Part shown: piece by piece, positions 1 through 7,803 of the stretch
Layout: every line of letters begins with the position of its first letter
Numbering within the stretch: the first letter of the stretch is position 1
Assembly (NCBI RefSeq): GCF_000015285.1
Contig: NC_008709.1
Coordinates: 806,001 to 870,000, forward strand
DNA from: Psychromonas ingrahamii 37
Lineage (GTDB): Bacteria > Pseudomonadota > Gammaproteobacteria > Enterobacterales > Psychromonadaceae
DNA length: 64,000 nucleotides
Direction of reading: 5' to 3'
The notes under the pieces: model-generated
What the model was told of the DNA's origin: nothing
What the model saw: the letters and a program-made list of their open reading frames with translations, nothing else
The model's database searches: none
Translations under genes and position numbers: made by a program

Positions 1-64
1 AATGCGCTATCGTACATTAACCCTTAAAGAGGGCGAAATGATCAACGATGGATTATTGAGATAA
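1..64 (+). CDS. ftsE: FtsE, C-terminal end only
   Basis: The last 20 codons of a gene cut by the window edge; the reading frame begins at base 2 and stops with TAA at 62-64, ending RTLTLKEGEMINDGLLR. The style matches the C-terminus of FtsE, the cytoplasmic ATPase of the FtsEX complex that controls septal peptidoglycan hydrolases through EnvC. The main support is position: ftsX starts only four bases later, as in the usual ftsY-ftsE-ftsX-rpoH order. Too little is left to check Walker motifs. Confidence 0.75.
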   Translation, partial: MRYRTLTLKEGEMINDGLLR

Positions 65-68
65 CGTA

Positions 69-1055
69 ATGATTAAAAAAAACATAAATAAAATCTTATC
101 TGGCTCGCCACGTATTACCAAAGTATCTTTTGGAGGACGTCTATCCGCTGCTACTCATCAACATGCCGAGCAATTTTTTAGCAGTTTTACGGAATTATGG
201 AAAACACCTTTTTCAACATTAATGACCATTTTGGTCTTAGGTCTGGCTTTATCACTACCCAGCATTTTTCAGGTGGCTTATAAAAATATTGAACGTGTGA
301 ACGGACAATGGGACAGTGCTTCGGAAGTGAGTTTATTCTTGAAAAAAGGATTATCTCAGCAACGCGTACAGGTGCTCATTAATAAGCTCGGGTTATATGA
401 GGATATTGACAGTGTTACTTATATTAGCAGTCATCAGGCTTTGGAAGAATTTAAAGCGATGTCAGGCTTCTCTAAAGCGCTTGACTATCTAAGTGAAAAT
501 CCACTACCGGGCGTATTAGTTGTTGTTCCTACCGAAAAAGCAAAGAATAGCGCGGGCAGCAAGCTTTTAGTCGCTAAGCTGCAACGGGAAGCTGATATTG
601 ATTTTGTTAAGGTGGATTCTGATTGGATAGAGAAGCTTCAGGCTATTTTATCCCTTGTTGTGGACATGATTTTTGCTGTGGCAGTCTTATTACTGATAGC
701 TGTCTTATTAATTGTCAGCAATACCATTCGCTTAAATATTTTAAATCAAAGATCGGAAATTGAAGTGTTAAAATTAGTAGGTGCTACGAATAGTTTTATA
801 CAACGTCCATTTCTGTATATCGGTGCCTGGTACGGTCTATTAGGGGGTTGTATCGCGCTATTGCTCACCTACATTATGGTACTGTGGTTGCAGTCGGGAG
901 TAGCAAATTTAGTCGGATTATATCAATCTCAATTTAATATTTTGATGTTAAACCTAGATGAGACTATTATTTTGATTGGACTCTCTACATTTCTTGGTTT
1001 CATCGCTTCCTATATTTCGGTGAAACAATATTTAGTCAAAATCGAGCCTAAGTGA
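69..1055 (+). CDS. ftsX: Cell division protein FtsX
   Basis: Inner-membrane subunit of FtsEX, which couples ATP hydrolysis by FtsE to activation of periplasmic amidases at the septum. The 328 residues show the family layout: a cytoplasmic N-terminus, a first membrane segment at about 48-70, a periplasmic domain at about 72-193, then three further segments at about 194-218, 248-272 and 299-317. The stretch LNILNQRSEIEVLKLVGAT between segments 2 and 3 is typical of the FtsX/MacB permease fold. Length is close to the E. coli protein (352). It follows ftsE by four bases and so is probably translated from the same mRNA; rpoH follows downstream. Confidence 0.95.
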   Translation: MIKKNINKILSGSPRITKVSFGGRLSAATHQHAEQFFSSFTELWKTPFSTLMTILVLGLALSLPSIFQVAYKNIERVNGQWDSASEVSLFLKKGLSQQRVQVLINKLGLYEDIDSVTYISSHQALEEFKAMSGFSKALDYLSENPLPGVLVVVPTEKAKNSAGSKLLVAKLQREADIDFVKVDSDWIEKLQAILSLVVDMIFAVAVLLLIAVLLIVSNTIRLNILNQRSEIEVLKLVGATNSFIQRPFLYIGAWYGLLGGCIALLLTYIMVLWLQSGVANLVGLYQSQFNILMLNLDETIILIGLSTFLGFIASYISVKQYLVKIEPK

Positions 1056-1081
1056 CTCTAAATTAGATTAAATAAAAACTG

Positions 1082-1111
1082 TTCACAAATTTTTTCTTGA
1101 TAATATATAAT
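1082..1111 (+). promoter_or_regulatory. Candidate sigma-70 promoter for rpoH
   Basis: TTCACA at 1082-1087 and a perfect TATAAT at 1106-1111 are separated by 18 bp, about 115 bp upstream of the rpoH start. rpoH promoters usually lie in the ftsX-rpoH interval. The -35 box is imperfect, so this is a motif call only. Confidence 0.5.
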
Positions 1112-1224
1112 GGGCGCTGATTTTAGCCTTTCATTATTGTATAAAGATAACTACTTTATATTTATATTAATGAGCGTTAACATTTTATGTATCGGGCACG
1201 CGTAACAACATATTAAGGGTAATA

Positions 1225-2076
1225 ATGAAGAATACAAACAATTCAATGAGTTTAGTTCCTCAAGGAAGTATTGGAGCTTATGTTCAATCCGTAAACCAAT
1301 TCTCTATGCTAAGTGCAGAGGCAGAAAAAGAACTTGCTGAACGTTTGTTTCATGAAGGTGACTTAGCGGCCGCCAAAAAACTGGTCATGTCTCATTTACG
1401 TTTTGTCGTCTATATCGCAAAAAGTTATGCAGGTTACGGTCTGGCCCAGGCAGATTTAATTCAAGAGGGTAATATTGGCTTAATGAAAGCCGTTAAACGT
1501 TTTGATCCGTCAGTGGGTGTGCGTTTAGTCTCTTTTGCTGTGCATTGGATTAAAGCAGAAATTCATGAATATGTTATTCGTAACTGGCGCATGGTAAAAA
1601 TTGCAACCACCAAAGCCCAACGTAAATTGTTTTTTAATCTGCGTAGAGCCAAAAAACGTCTTGGCTGGTTTAGCCATGATGAAGTTGCCACTGTGGCAGA
1701 AAATTTAAATGTCAGTACTAAAGATGTCCTGGAAATGGAGTCACGCTTAAACGCGCAGGATCAATCCTTTGATTTAAGCGACAGTGATGACGATGAAAGC
1801 GGATTTGCACCGGTGCAATACCTTGAGGACAAAAGTGCAGATGTTTTTCAGGTAGTCGCCACTGAGAATACTCAGCTGCACACCAAAAATAAACTTTATT
1901 CGGCACTTTCAACGCTTGATGAACGTAGCCAGGATATCGTAAGCTCGCGCTGGTTAAGTGAACCTAAAGCAACACTGCATGACTTGGCTGCCCGATATGG
2001 TATTTCAGCAGAACGTATTCGCCAGCTAGAAGAAAATGCGATGAAAAAGCTACAATCTAATATGGATTTAGACTAA
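1225..2076 (+). CDS. rpoH: RNA polymerase sigma factor RpoH (sigma-32)
   Basis: Heat-shock sigma factor directing transcription of chaperone and protease genes. The 283-residue protein has region 2 ([19 protein letters not shown], about 77-95), the diagnostic RpoH box QRKLFFNLR at 132-140 that sets sigma-32 apart from RpoD and RpoS, and a C-terminal region 4 helix-turn-helix near residues 252-276 ([16 protein letters not shown]). The start is ATG 1225 with AAGGG six bases upstream. E. coli RpoH is 284 residues. It lies behind ftsX as in most gammaproteobacteria and ends at an intrinsic terminator. Confidence 0.97.
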   Translation: MKNTNNSMSLVPQGSIGAYVQSVNQFSMLSAEAEKELAERLFHEGDLAAAKKLVMSHLRFVVYIAKSYAGYGLAQADLIQEGNIGLMKAVKRFDPSVGVRLVSFAVHWIKAEIHEYVIRNWRMVKIATTKAQRKLFFNLRRAKKRLGWFSHDEVATVAENLNVSTKDVLEMESRLNAQDQSFDLSDSDDDESGFAPVQYLEDKSADVFQVVATENTQLHTKNKLYSALSTLDERSQDIVSSRWLSEPKATLHDLAARYGISAERIRQLEENAMKKLQSNMDLD

Positions 2077-2083
2077 AAAATAG

Positions 2084-2110
2084 AAGGTAAGTATCATGCT
2101 TACCTTTTTT
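2084..2110 (+). terminator. Intrinsic terminator after rpoH
   Basis: AAGGTAAG (2084-2091) pairs with CTTACCTT (2099-2106) around a 7-base loop and runs into a T tract. It sits eight bases beyond the rpoH stop codon. Confidence 0.85.
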
Positions 2111-2189
2111 GTTGGTTTTTTTTATAGTCGCTACCTTAACAAAAGCGCTAAAAGATCTCTTTGTCAGTGTAATTACTACCCGGTGCCCC

Positions 2190-3020
2190 ATGCCTAAAAT
2201 TGCTACCCTTGGTCCTAAAGAAACATTCTCCGATTTGGCTACGCAACAATATTTACAAAGCCAAAACCGTGCATATGAAATTAAATATTTTAATAGCCTT
2301 CCTGAAACCTTTGCTGCGATCGGTAACGATTGTGAAATGGGGGTCTTGCCAATAGAGAACCTGTCCGAGGGATATGTCCAAGTCGTATTAGACCATCTTT
2401 TTGATACGAACTTAGTGGTCATTTCTGAAATTTTATTACCGATTCGATTTTCTTTTGTCGCGTCCTGTGCAAACTTGTCAGAGTTGACGGATCTTTATGT
2501 GCAGTTTGTTGCGCATGGTCAGTGTTCTGAATTTATTGATAAGTTAGGTAATATCAAAGTGCATAATACCCAAAGTAATATTGAGTCTTTACTCCTTGCA
2601 CAAAAGCATGGTGACGGGGCCGGTGCCATTATCCCCCAACATGCTTTAAATATGGCTAAAAATCAGACGCTTATTAGGGGAAATGTCACCAATTATAAGA
2701 ATAATCAAACTCGGTTTCTGGTATTAACCGATAAACCACAACCGCGCCTGGCTGAGCAACAGTATAAAACAACGTTAGTAGTTAAAAATGAAAAAGATTC
2801 TCCCGGTGTTTTGGGCAATATTGTGGCTGCGTTTGCGGAACAAAAAGTGAATCTCACTTCAATTATGTCACGGCCAACCAAATCAGAATTTGGTAAATAC
2901 CACTTCTTTATTGATATTGATGGGCACCAGGAAGATCCTGATGTGGATCGGGCACTGCAACAAATAATGAGACAGCACCCGGTTACTATTCTTGGCTCCT
3001 ATATCAAAGCATCAAAATAA
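2190..3020 (+). CDS. pheA: Prephenate dehydratase, stand-alone with ACT domain
   Basis: Converts prephenate to phenylpyruvate for phenylalanine synthesis. The 276-residue protein has the dehydratase start IATLGPKETFSD, the motif PIENLSEGYVQVVLDHL (54-70), and the catalytic TRF triad at 174-176. A C-terminal ACT domain (about 194-270) carries SIMSRPTKSEFGKYHFFIDI, the usual phenylalanine-binding ESRP site with Met in place of Glu. There is no chorismate mutase domain, unlike the fused E. coli P-protein. A longer reading frame opens at TTG 2109, but that lies inside the rpoH terminator; ATG 2190 gives the canonical N-terminus. Confidence 0.9.
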   Translation: MPKIATLGPKETFSDLATQQYLQSQNRAYEIKYFNSLPETFAAIGNDCEMGVLPIENLSEGYVQVVLDHLFDTNLVVISEILLPIRFSFVASCANLSELTDLYVQFVAHGQCSEFIDKLGNIKVHNTQSNIESLLLAQKHGDGAGAIIPQHALNMAKNQTLIRGNVTNYKNNQTRFLVLTDKPQPRLAEQQYKTTLVVKNEKDSPGVLGNIVAAFAEQKVNLTSIMSRPTKSEFGKYHFFIDIDGHQEDPDVDRALQQIMRQHPVTILGSYIKASK

Positions 3021-3052
3021 AAAGTGAAGTAGGATACAGGCAGCTGTTTCGC

Positions 3053-4150
3053 TTATCGTTTAACCAAATAAACACCCGCTTCGCTGTGGTAGGTATAAGG
3101 GAATTGGTCAAATAAAGCAAAACGTTTTATTTCATGTGTTTTGCTAAGGACTTCCAGGTTACGCGATAAGGTATCCGCATTGCAGCTGATATATAAAATA
3201 TTGTCGTAGTGTTGCACCATCTTGACCGTTTCATCATCAAGGCCCGATCTGGGCGGATCAACCAAAATAGTATTACATTGGTAATCACTTAAAGTGATCT
3301 CTTTTAAGCGATAAAATTCACGTTCGCCATTGATTGCCTGAGTAAATTCTTCAGCAGACATACGAATAACAGTGACGTTATTAATACCATTTTGGGCCAT
3401 ATTAAACTGCGCTGACTCAACCGATGGTTTTGCTATCTCAGTGGCTAAGACTTTATTAAAGTTTTTCGCCAGTGCCAATGAGAAGTTACCATTACCGCAA
3501 TAAAGCTCCAGTAAGTCACCTTGGCTATCGCGGGTACAGTCAATTGCCCACTCCAACATTTTTTCGCAGACCTTTGCATTTGGTTGGGTAAAGCTATTTT
3601 CAATTTGTTGATAAAACAGTTTATTGCCATCAACCTGTAATTCTTCGATCACATAATCGTAATCGAGCAATATCTTTTGTTTTCTGGCACGACCAATAAA
3701 GTTGATATCAAACTGCTTTAATAATTCAGCTTTAATACGCTTTGCTTCCACCAGCCAGTTATCGTCAAGTTGTTTGTGATAAAGCAGGCTTACAATTACC
3801 TGACCTTTTAAGTTAGATAAAAAATCAATCTGAAACAGTTTATAACGCAGTATCTCGGACGATTTTACTAATTCAAGCAAGACAGGCATTAAGTTATTAA
3901 TTAATTCACTTGCCGGGGGGAATTGCTCCACGCGGAATTTTTGTTTGGTCTTTTTATCAAACATAATGTAATAAAGTTCATCACCATCATGCCATACGCG
4001 AAGCTCAGCACGCATCCGATAATGTAATTTGGGTGATGCAAAACATTCCAAAGCCGGCGGGTTAAAGATGGCAAATTGTTTATTAAGATGCTCTTTTTTA
4101 GCGGCTAACAGTGTTTCATAATTTTCAGGATCAACAAATTGCAGAGTCAT
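3053..4150 (-). CDS. trmA: tRNA (uracil-5-)-methyltransferase TrmA
   Basis: Methylates U54 of tRNA with S-adenosylmethionine to give ribothymidine in the T loop. The protein has 365 residues (E. coli 366). The SAM-binding motif [15 protein letters not shown] spans 213-227, [11 protein letters not shown] 295-305, the catalytic cysteine is C323 in [13 protein letters not shown], and the general-base glutamate is E357 in HSEAGVYL. An AAGG ribosome site precedes the ATG on the minus strand. It is divergent from murI and convergent with the prephenate dehydratase gene. Confidence 0.96.
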   Translation of the reverse strand: MTLQFVDPENYETLLAAKKEHLNKQFAIFNPPALECFASPKLHYRMRAELRVWHDGDELYYIMFDKKTKQKFRVEQFPPASELINNLMPVLLELVKSSEILRYKLFQIDFLSNLKGQVIVSLLYHKQLDDNWLVEAKRIKAELLKQFDINFIGRARKQKILLDYDYVIEELQVDGNKLFYQQIENSFTQPNAKVCEKMLEWAIDCTRDSQGDLLELYCGNGNFSLALAKNFNKVLATEIAKPSVESAQFNMAQNGINNVTVIRMSAEEFTQAINGEREFYRLKEITLSDYQCNTILVDPPRSGLDDETVKMVQHYDNILYISCNADTLSRNLEVLSKTHEIKRFALFDQFPYTYHSEAGVYLVKR

Positions 4151-4289
4151 TTTTAACCTTTTGGTGGCAGATATAAGGGCCGAATGTTAAAGTAGCAGCC
4201 GTAGCTTGGCCAGATAAATTCATTTTATTTCTTAATTTATTTATAAAAGGTTAAAATAGTCCGGTCGATAAAATTTAAATGGATCAATA

Positions 4290-5096
4290 ATGTCAGTAAA
4301 ACAGGTGCTTATATTTGACTCCGGTGTAGGGGGGTTATCTGTCTTTGATCAAGTGAGAAAACAGTCACCGGGGATAAAATGCTTTTATCTATTTGATAAT
4401 GCATATTTCCCCTATGGTGAATTACAGGCTGATTTTCTTATTCAGCGTTTAATGAGTTTACTGAGTTCATTTTTGGGCAGGCACAAAATTGATTTGATTG
4501 TGATTGCCTGTAATTCAGCCAGCACAGTTGCATTACAGTATTTGCGTGAATCTTTCTCTATTCCCATTGTAGGTGTGGTACCGGCAATTAAACCCGCAAC
4601 ATTTTTAACAAAAAATGGGGTGATTGGTTTATTAGCCACTCCCGCGACTATTAATGGTGCTTATACCGCTCGACTAATTGATGAATTTGCAGCCGATAAG
4701 CAAGTATTGAAAATTGGTTCAACGCAATTGGTTAAACTGGCAGAGTTAAAGCTGCAGGGGAAATTAATACAGCAGGCAGATATCGAAGGGGTATTAGCAG
4801 CCTGGTTAATGTTAGACACAATGCCCGATACCATAGTCTTAGGTTGTACTCATTTTCCTTTATTAAAAGCGGAAATTTTCCGCTGCTTCAAAGATAAAAT
4901 TAACTTAGTGGACTCGGGTAATGCGATTGCGCAGCGGGTAACCCAACTGCTTGGGGAAAGTGAGATGACAGCAAAAGAAAATACCCATCAAGCTTATTTT
5001 ACCAAGGTTTATCAGCTTGATGAATCCACTAATTTCAGCGCCTTGCAGCGCAGTTTTTTAGCTTACGGTTTTAACTCATTACAGCTGTATATTTAA
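4290..5096 (+). CDS. murI: Glutamate racemase
   Basis: Interconverts L- and D-glutamate, supplying D-Glu for peptidoglycan. The 268-residue protein has FDSGVGGLSVF with D10, the first catalytic cysteine C74 in IACNSASTV, and the second, C186, in LGCTHFPLL, the two acid/base thiols of the family. It stands alone, divergent from trmA across about 140 bp and convergent with nnrS. An AT-rich stretch near 4235-4258 could hold a promoter, but I could not pick a convincing one. Confidence 0.95.
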   Translation: MSVKQVLIFDSGVGGLSVFDQVRKQSPGIKCFYLFDNAYFPYGELQADFLIQRLMSLLSSFLGRHKIDLIVIACNSASTVALQYLRESFSIPIVGVVPAIKPATFLTKNGVIGLLATPATINGAYTARLIDEFAADKQVLKIGSTQLVKLAELKLQGKLIQQADIEGVLAAWLMLDTMPDTIVLGCTHFPLLKAEIFRCFKDKINLVDSGNAIAQRVTQLLGESEMTAKENTHQAYFTKVYQLDESTNFSALQRSFLAYGFNSLQLYI

Positions 5097-5138
5097 TCTG
5101 CATTTAAAACGTTGCGTAGGACATGATAATAATAAATT

Positions 5139-6323
5139 TCACAGCCGAGGTTTAGTTAAAATTGGGAAATAGAGCGCCACAAAGCAGCCGTAACCAATCA
5201 CCCAAAAACCAATGGCGATGGAAATAACGTGGCTATAGTTAGCGACCCAATAACTGCCAAAAACGCGCATAATAAAGGCCAAAATTAGAGCGATAAAAGC
5301 CATTGTCATCACTTTACCAACAACCATATTTCTGCCGGTATGACCTAATGAAACGCGTGAAATCATCGCCAGAATCATGCTTGCCATAGCGCCAATCGTT
5401 AACGTATGAATCGCCTGTGAGTGGCTGACCGATGCCGTTATTTCTGATAAGCCAATCATCAACAGGCCGATCGCAATGCACCAATAGCTTAGATGCAGAG
5501 ACCAAACTAAAGGTGTTTTGAAGGTTACCCAACTTTTCCAACGAAAAACGCGTAGTGCATTAGCACTTGCTGCGACAAAAAAGATAACTGCGATCAAAAT
5601 TGAAGGTAGTGGAATAAAATTAAAGGAGGTTAATACAGCGAGTAACGTGCTGCCTATAACAAGTTTCTCAAGCCAAGCGATAGACATTACCCGGGCCGTT
5701 TTTGTTCCATTGGCGGTGAACATGGGAAATACTCTGCCGCCCATAATACACATCATCAAGGTCACCAGTAAAATCATTGCACTACTGGCTGTTCCCATTA
5801 ATTGCAGATTTTGAGAGATGATACTGTAATGCATCATAGCATTAGTGGCGGCCATTATTAATAATATTGGGATAAACAGAAGGTTGCGCCAGAGCTTAAC
5901 GCTGACAATCGGGTAAGCTAATATTATCGCCGCCACAGGCAGAAAGGCGATATCCACAATAGCGATAAGCGAGTGAGAAAGGCTGTTGGGAAAGAAAAAT
6001 AATACTCTAGCGGTTAGCCAGAGAGCAACGATAAGCAACAATCCTTTACCATGTAAACCCCGTACTCCAGTCCAGTTTTGTACCGCAGTTAATAAGAATC
6101 CAACAATAATAGCGGCCACAAAAGCAAATAACATTTCATGCATGTGCCACCACAGGGGACCGCCATAAAGATTCAGAGCAATATTTCCGGTTAATATACC
6201 ATTCCATACTAACAAACTGAAAATGCTAAACAGGGAAGCAAGTAAAAAAAAGGGGCGAAAGGCGAATTCAAAAAATGCCATGTCGGGTTTAGGATTACTT
6301 TTAGGGTTTGAAATATTGATCAT
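5139..6323 (-). CDS. nnrS: NnrS family haem-copper membrane protein
   Basis: A 394-residue, very hydrophobic protein with about 12 predicted membrane segments and the NnrS-type features FEFAFRPFFLLASLFS near the N-terminus, LYGGPLWWHMHEMLFAF and HTLTIGAMASMILAMISRVSLGHTGR. NnrS proteins protect cells during nitric oxide stress, probably by limiting iron-dinitrosyl species; the exact chemistry is not settled. The gene lies 61 bp downstream of nsrR on the same strand and is probably co-transcribed from the NsrR-controlled promoter, which strongly supports the NO-response role. Confidence 0.9.
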   Translation of the reverse strand: MINISNPKSNPKPDMAFFEFAFRPFFLLASLFSIFSLLVWNGILTGNIALNLYGGPLWWHMHEMLFAFVAAIIVGFLLTAVQNWTGVRGLHGKGLLLIVALWLTARVLFFFPNSLSHSLIAIVDIAFLPVAAIILAYPIVSVKLWRNLLFIPILLIMAATNAMMHYSIISQNLQLMGTASSAMILLVTLMMCIMGGRVFPMFTANGTKTARVMSIAWLEKLVIGSTLLAVLTSFNFIPLPSILIAVIFFVAASANALRVFRWKSWVTFKTPLVWSLHLSYWCIAIGLLMIGLSEITASVSHSQAIHTLTIGAMASMILAMISRVSLGHTGRNMVVGKVMTMAFIALILAFIMRVFGSYWVANYSHVISIAIGFWVIGYGCFVALYFPILTKPRL

Positions 6324-6384
6324 AATGAAAGTCTCAATGTCATCTAACAGTTAATTTTTCGGTTTATATCTGAATAATTTCAAG

Positions 6385-6828
6385 TTATAAAACATTAATA
6401 TCCAGTAATTCGCCTAGTTCGGTTTGTCTCTTCACAGCCACTAAATCAGCCAAAGTATATTTGTCCAGAGTGTTAAAAAAGCTCTCTTGCGCTTCGGCAA
6501 AAATACCTTTTAATTGACAACTTGGGCTGATCACGCAGTGGTTATTATCACTAAAGCATTCTACTAATTTGTTGCTGTCTTCCATTTCCCGTACCAGGCT
6601 GCCAATATTAATATCACCAGGATCGCGGTTTAATTTAATGCCGCCATTTTTTCCGCGAATCGCTAATAAATACCCTTTAACATTAAGTTGTTGAACAATC
6701 TTCATCAGGTGATTTTTGGAAATGTGATAGCTTTGGGCTATCTCATTAATGGTACTTAGCTGATCGTTATTGATGGCTAAATAAATCAATATGCGCAATG
6801 AATAATCGGTATAACGGGTAATGTGCAT
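6385..6828 (-). CDS. nsrR: NsrR, nitric-oxide-sensing Rrf2 repressor
   Basis: A 147-residue Rrf2-family regulator with a winged helix at the N-terminus (MHITRYTDYSLRILIYLA, then YHISKNHLMKIVQQL) and three cysteines C91, C98 and C104 that should hold an Fe-S cluster. In NsrR that cluster is nitrosylated by NO, which releases the repressor. Spacing is close to E. coli NsrR. It is followed by nnrS, and a near-consensus NsrR operator overlaps its promoter, implying autoregulation. IscR is the main alternative, but the nnrS neighbour and the operator argue against it. Confidence 0.92.
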   Translation of the reverse strand: MHITRYTDYSLRILIYLAINNDQLSTINEIAQSYHISKNHLMKIVQQLNVKGYLLAIRGKNGGIKLNRDPGDINIGSLVREMEDSNKLVECFSDNNHCVISPSCQLKGIFAEAQESFFNTLDKYTLADLVAVKRQTELGELLDINVL

Positions 6829-6855
6829 TGTAAGTACCTTGTCAGGTATTAATAA

Positions 6856-6894
6856 AAGATGTATTTATTTTACATCTTTTAGGGTTATTGTAAA
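6856..6894 (-). promoter_or_regulatory. NsrR operator over the nsrR-nnrS promoter
   Basis: The inverted repeat AAAAGATGTA (6854-6863) and TACATCTTTT (6871-6880) contains a 23-bp core at 6856-6878 fitting the known NsrR consensus of two 11-bp halves AAGATGYATTT around one base. On the minus strand, TTTACA (complement of 6889-6894) and TAAAAT (complement of 6867-6872), 16 bp apart, form a sigma-70 promoter whose -10 box lies inside the operator, 28 bp or more before the nsrR ATG. Confidence 0.85.
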
Positions 6895-6996
6895 ATAGTT
6901 TTCCAATAAAAAGAGTCACACAATCATTGATTACAAAAAACGACTTGTGAACAGTGTTATTTTCTTGACTGTTTTTCGCTAAGGCAATAGGGTCAT

Positions 6997-7092
6997 AAGG
7001 CTGTAAGGCTGTAAGGCTGTAAGGCTGTAAGGCTGTAAAGCTATAAAGCTATAAAGCTATAAAGCTATAGTGCTATAAGGCTCTAAGGCTCT
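6997..7092. repeat. Tandem 8-bp repeat, 12 units (AARGCTRT)
   Basis: Twelve uninterrupted 8-bp units: five AAGGCTGT, four AAAGCTAT, one AGTGCTAT and two AAGGCTCT. The array ends 25 bp before the start of the HPP-family gene, so it lies in that gene's leader or promoter. A second 12-unit array of the same consensus is at 47044-47139. Confidence 0.95.
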
Positions 7093-7117
7093 AAGGTAAT
7101 AGGATAAGTGGCAAAAT

Positions 7118-7669
7118 ATGATCAGAAAATATTTTAAAAAAATGCAGGGGGGAGGATTCAGTCCACCCAGAAAACCATTAAGCAAAATTGGATGGTCATG
7201 GTTAGGGGCATTTATTGGGATCTACCTGATTGCAATATTAAGTAAATATAGTTATGAAAATTTACACAACAGTTTGTTTTTAGTGGCTTCATTTGGCGCA
7301 TCGGCCGTATTACTTTATGGCGCCCCGCAGGCCGAACTCTCACAGCCACGTAACCTGCTGGGTGGACACATTATTTCTGCCGCGACAGGGGTAGCGATTT
7401 ATAAACATCTCCCCTTCGACGTGACACTATTGGCAGCCCTTGCCGTTTCGCTTTCCATCTTTGCTATGCATTTTACTCGTACTTTACACCCACCCGGCGG
7501 TGCTACCGCACTAATAGCGGTTATTGGTGATCCGGAAGTACACAGCCAAGGCTACTTATTTATCGTCTTTCCAATATTGAGTAGTGCGATAATTTTGCTT
7601 GTCGTGGCGCTTTTTGTAAATAATTTATCGGGTCATCCGCAGCGACATTATCCAAGGTACTGGTTGTAG
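7118..7669 (+). CDS. HPP family integral membrane protein
   Basis: A 183-residue protein with four or five membrane segments and the family signature HPPGGATALIAVIGDP around residues 126-141, preceded by the first conserved loop SLFLVASFGASAVLLYGAP. The HPP family includes nitrite transporters of cyanobacteria and chloroplasts, but many bacterial members have no known substrate and I do not assign one here. The nearby NO-response genes hint at nitrogen-oxide chemistry, which is only an inference. The gene stands alone, and the 8-bp tandem array directly upstream is its most unusual trait. Confidence 0.8.
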   Translation: MIRKYFKKMQGGGFSPPRKPLSKIGWSWLGAFIGIYLIAILSKYSYENLHNSLFLVASFGASAVLLYGAPQAELSQPRNLLGGHIISAATGVAIYKHLPFDVTLLAALAVSLSIFAMHFTRTLHPPGGATALIAVIGDPEVHSQGYLFIVFPILSSAIILLVVALFVNNLSGHPQRHYPRYWL

Positions 7670-7803
7670 TGTTATTAGGCTGTTATCTTTGATGATTAAT
7701 TCCTTTTCTATAATGCTGCCTGAATGGTCTATCTCAACGGCAACCTTTCCCCAAACTCGGCTCAATGCTAATATTGTCACACTTACAACAAGCAGAGAAA
7801 ATC

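Noticed and set aside
2057-2422. 121-codon minus-strand ORF over the rpoH-pheA junction
   Set aside because: Antisense to the well-supported prephenate dehydratase gene and crossing a terminator.
6385-6828. IscR instead of NsrR
   Set aside because: The adjacent nnrS and the NsrR-type operator point to the NO regulator.
6997-7092. Phase-variable repeat inside a coding sequence
   Set aside because: The array lies before the HPP start codon, not within the frame; only an effect on expression is possible.
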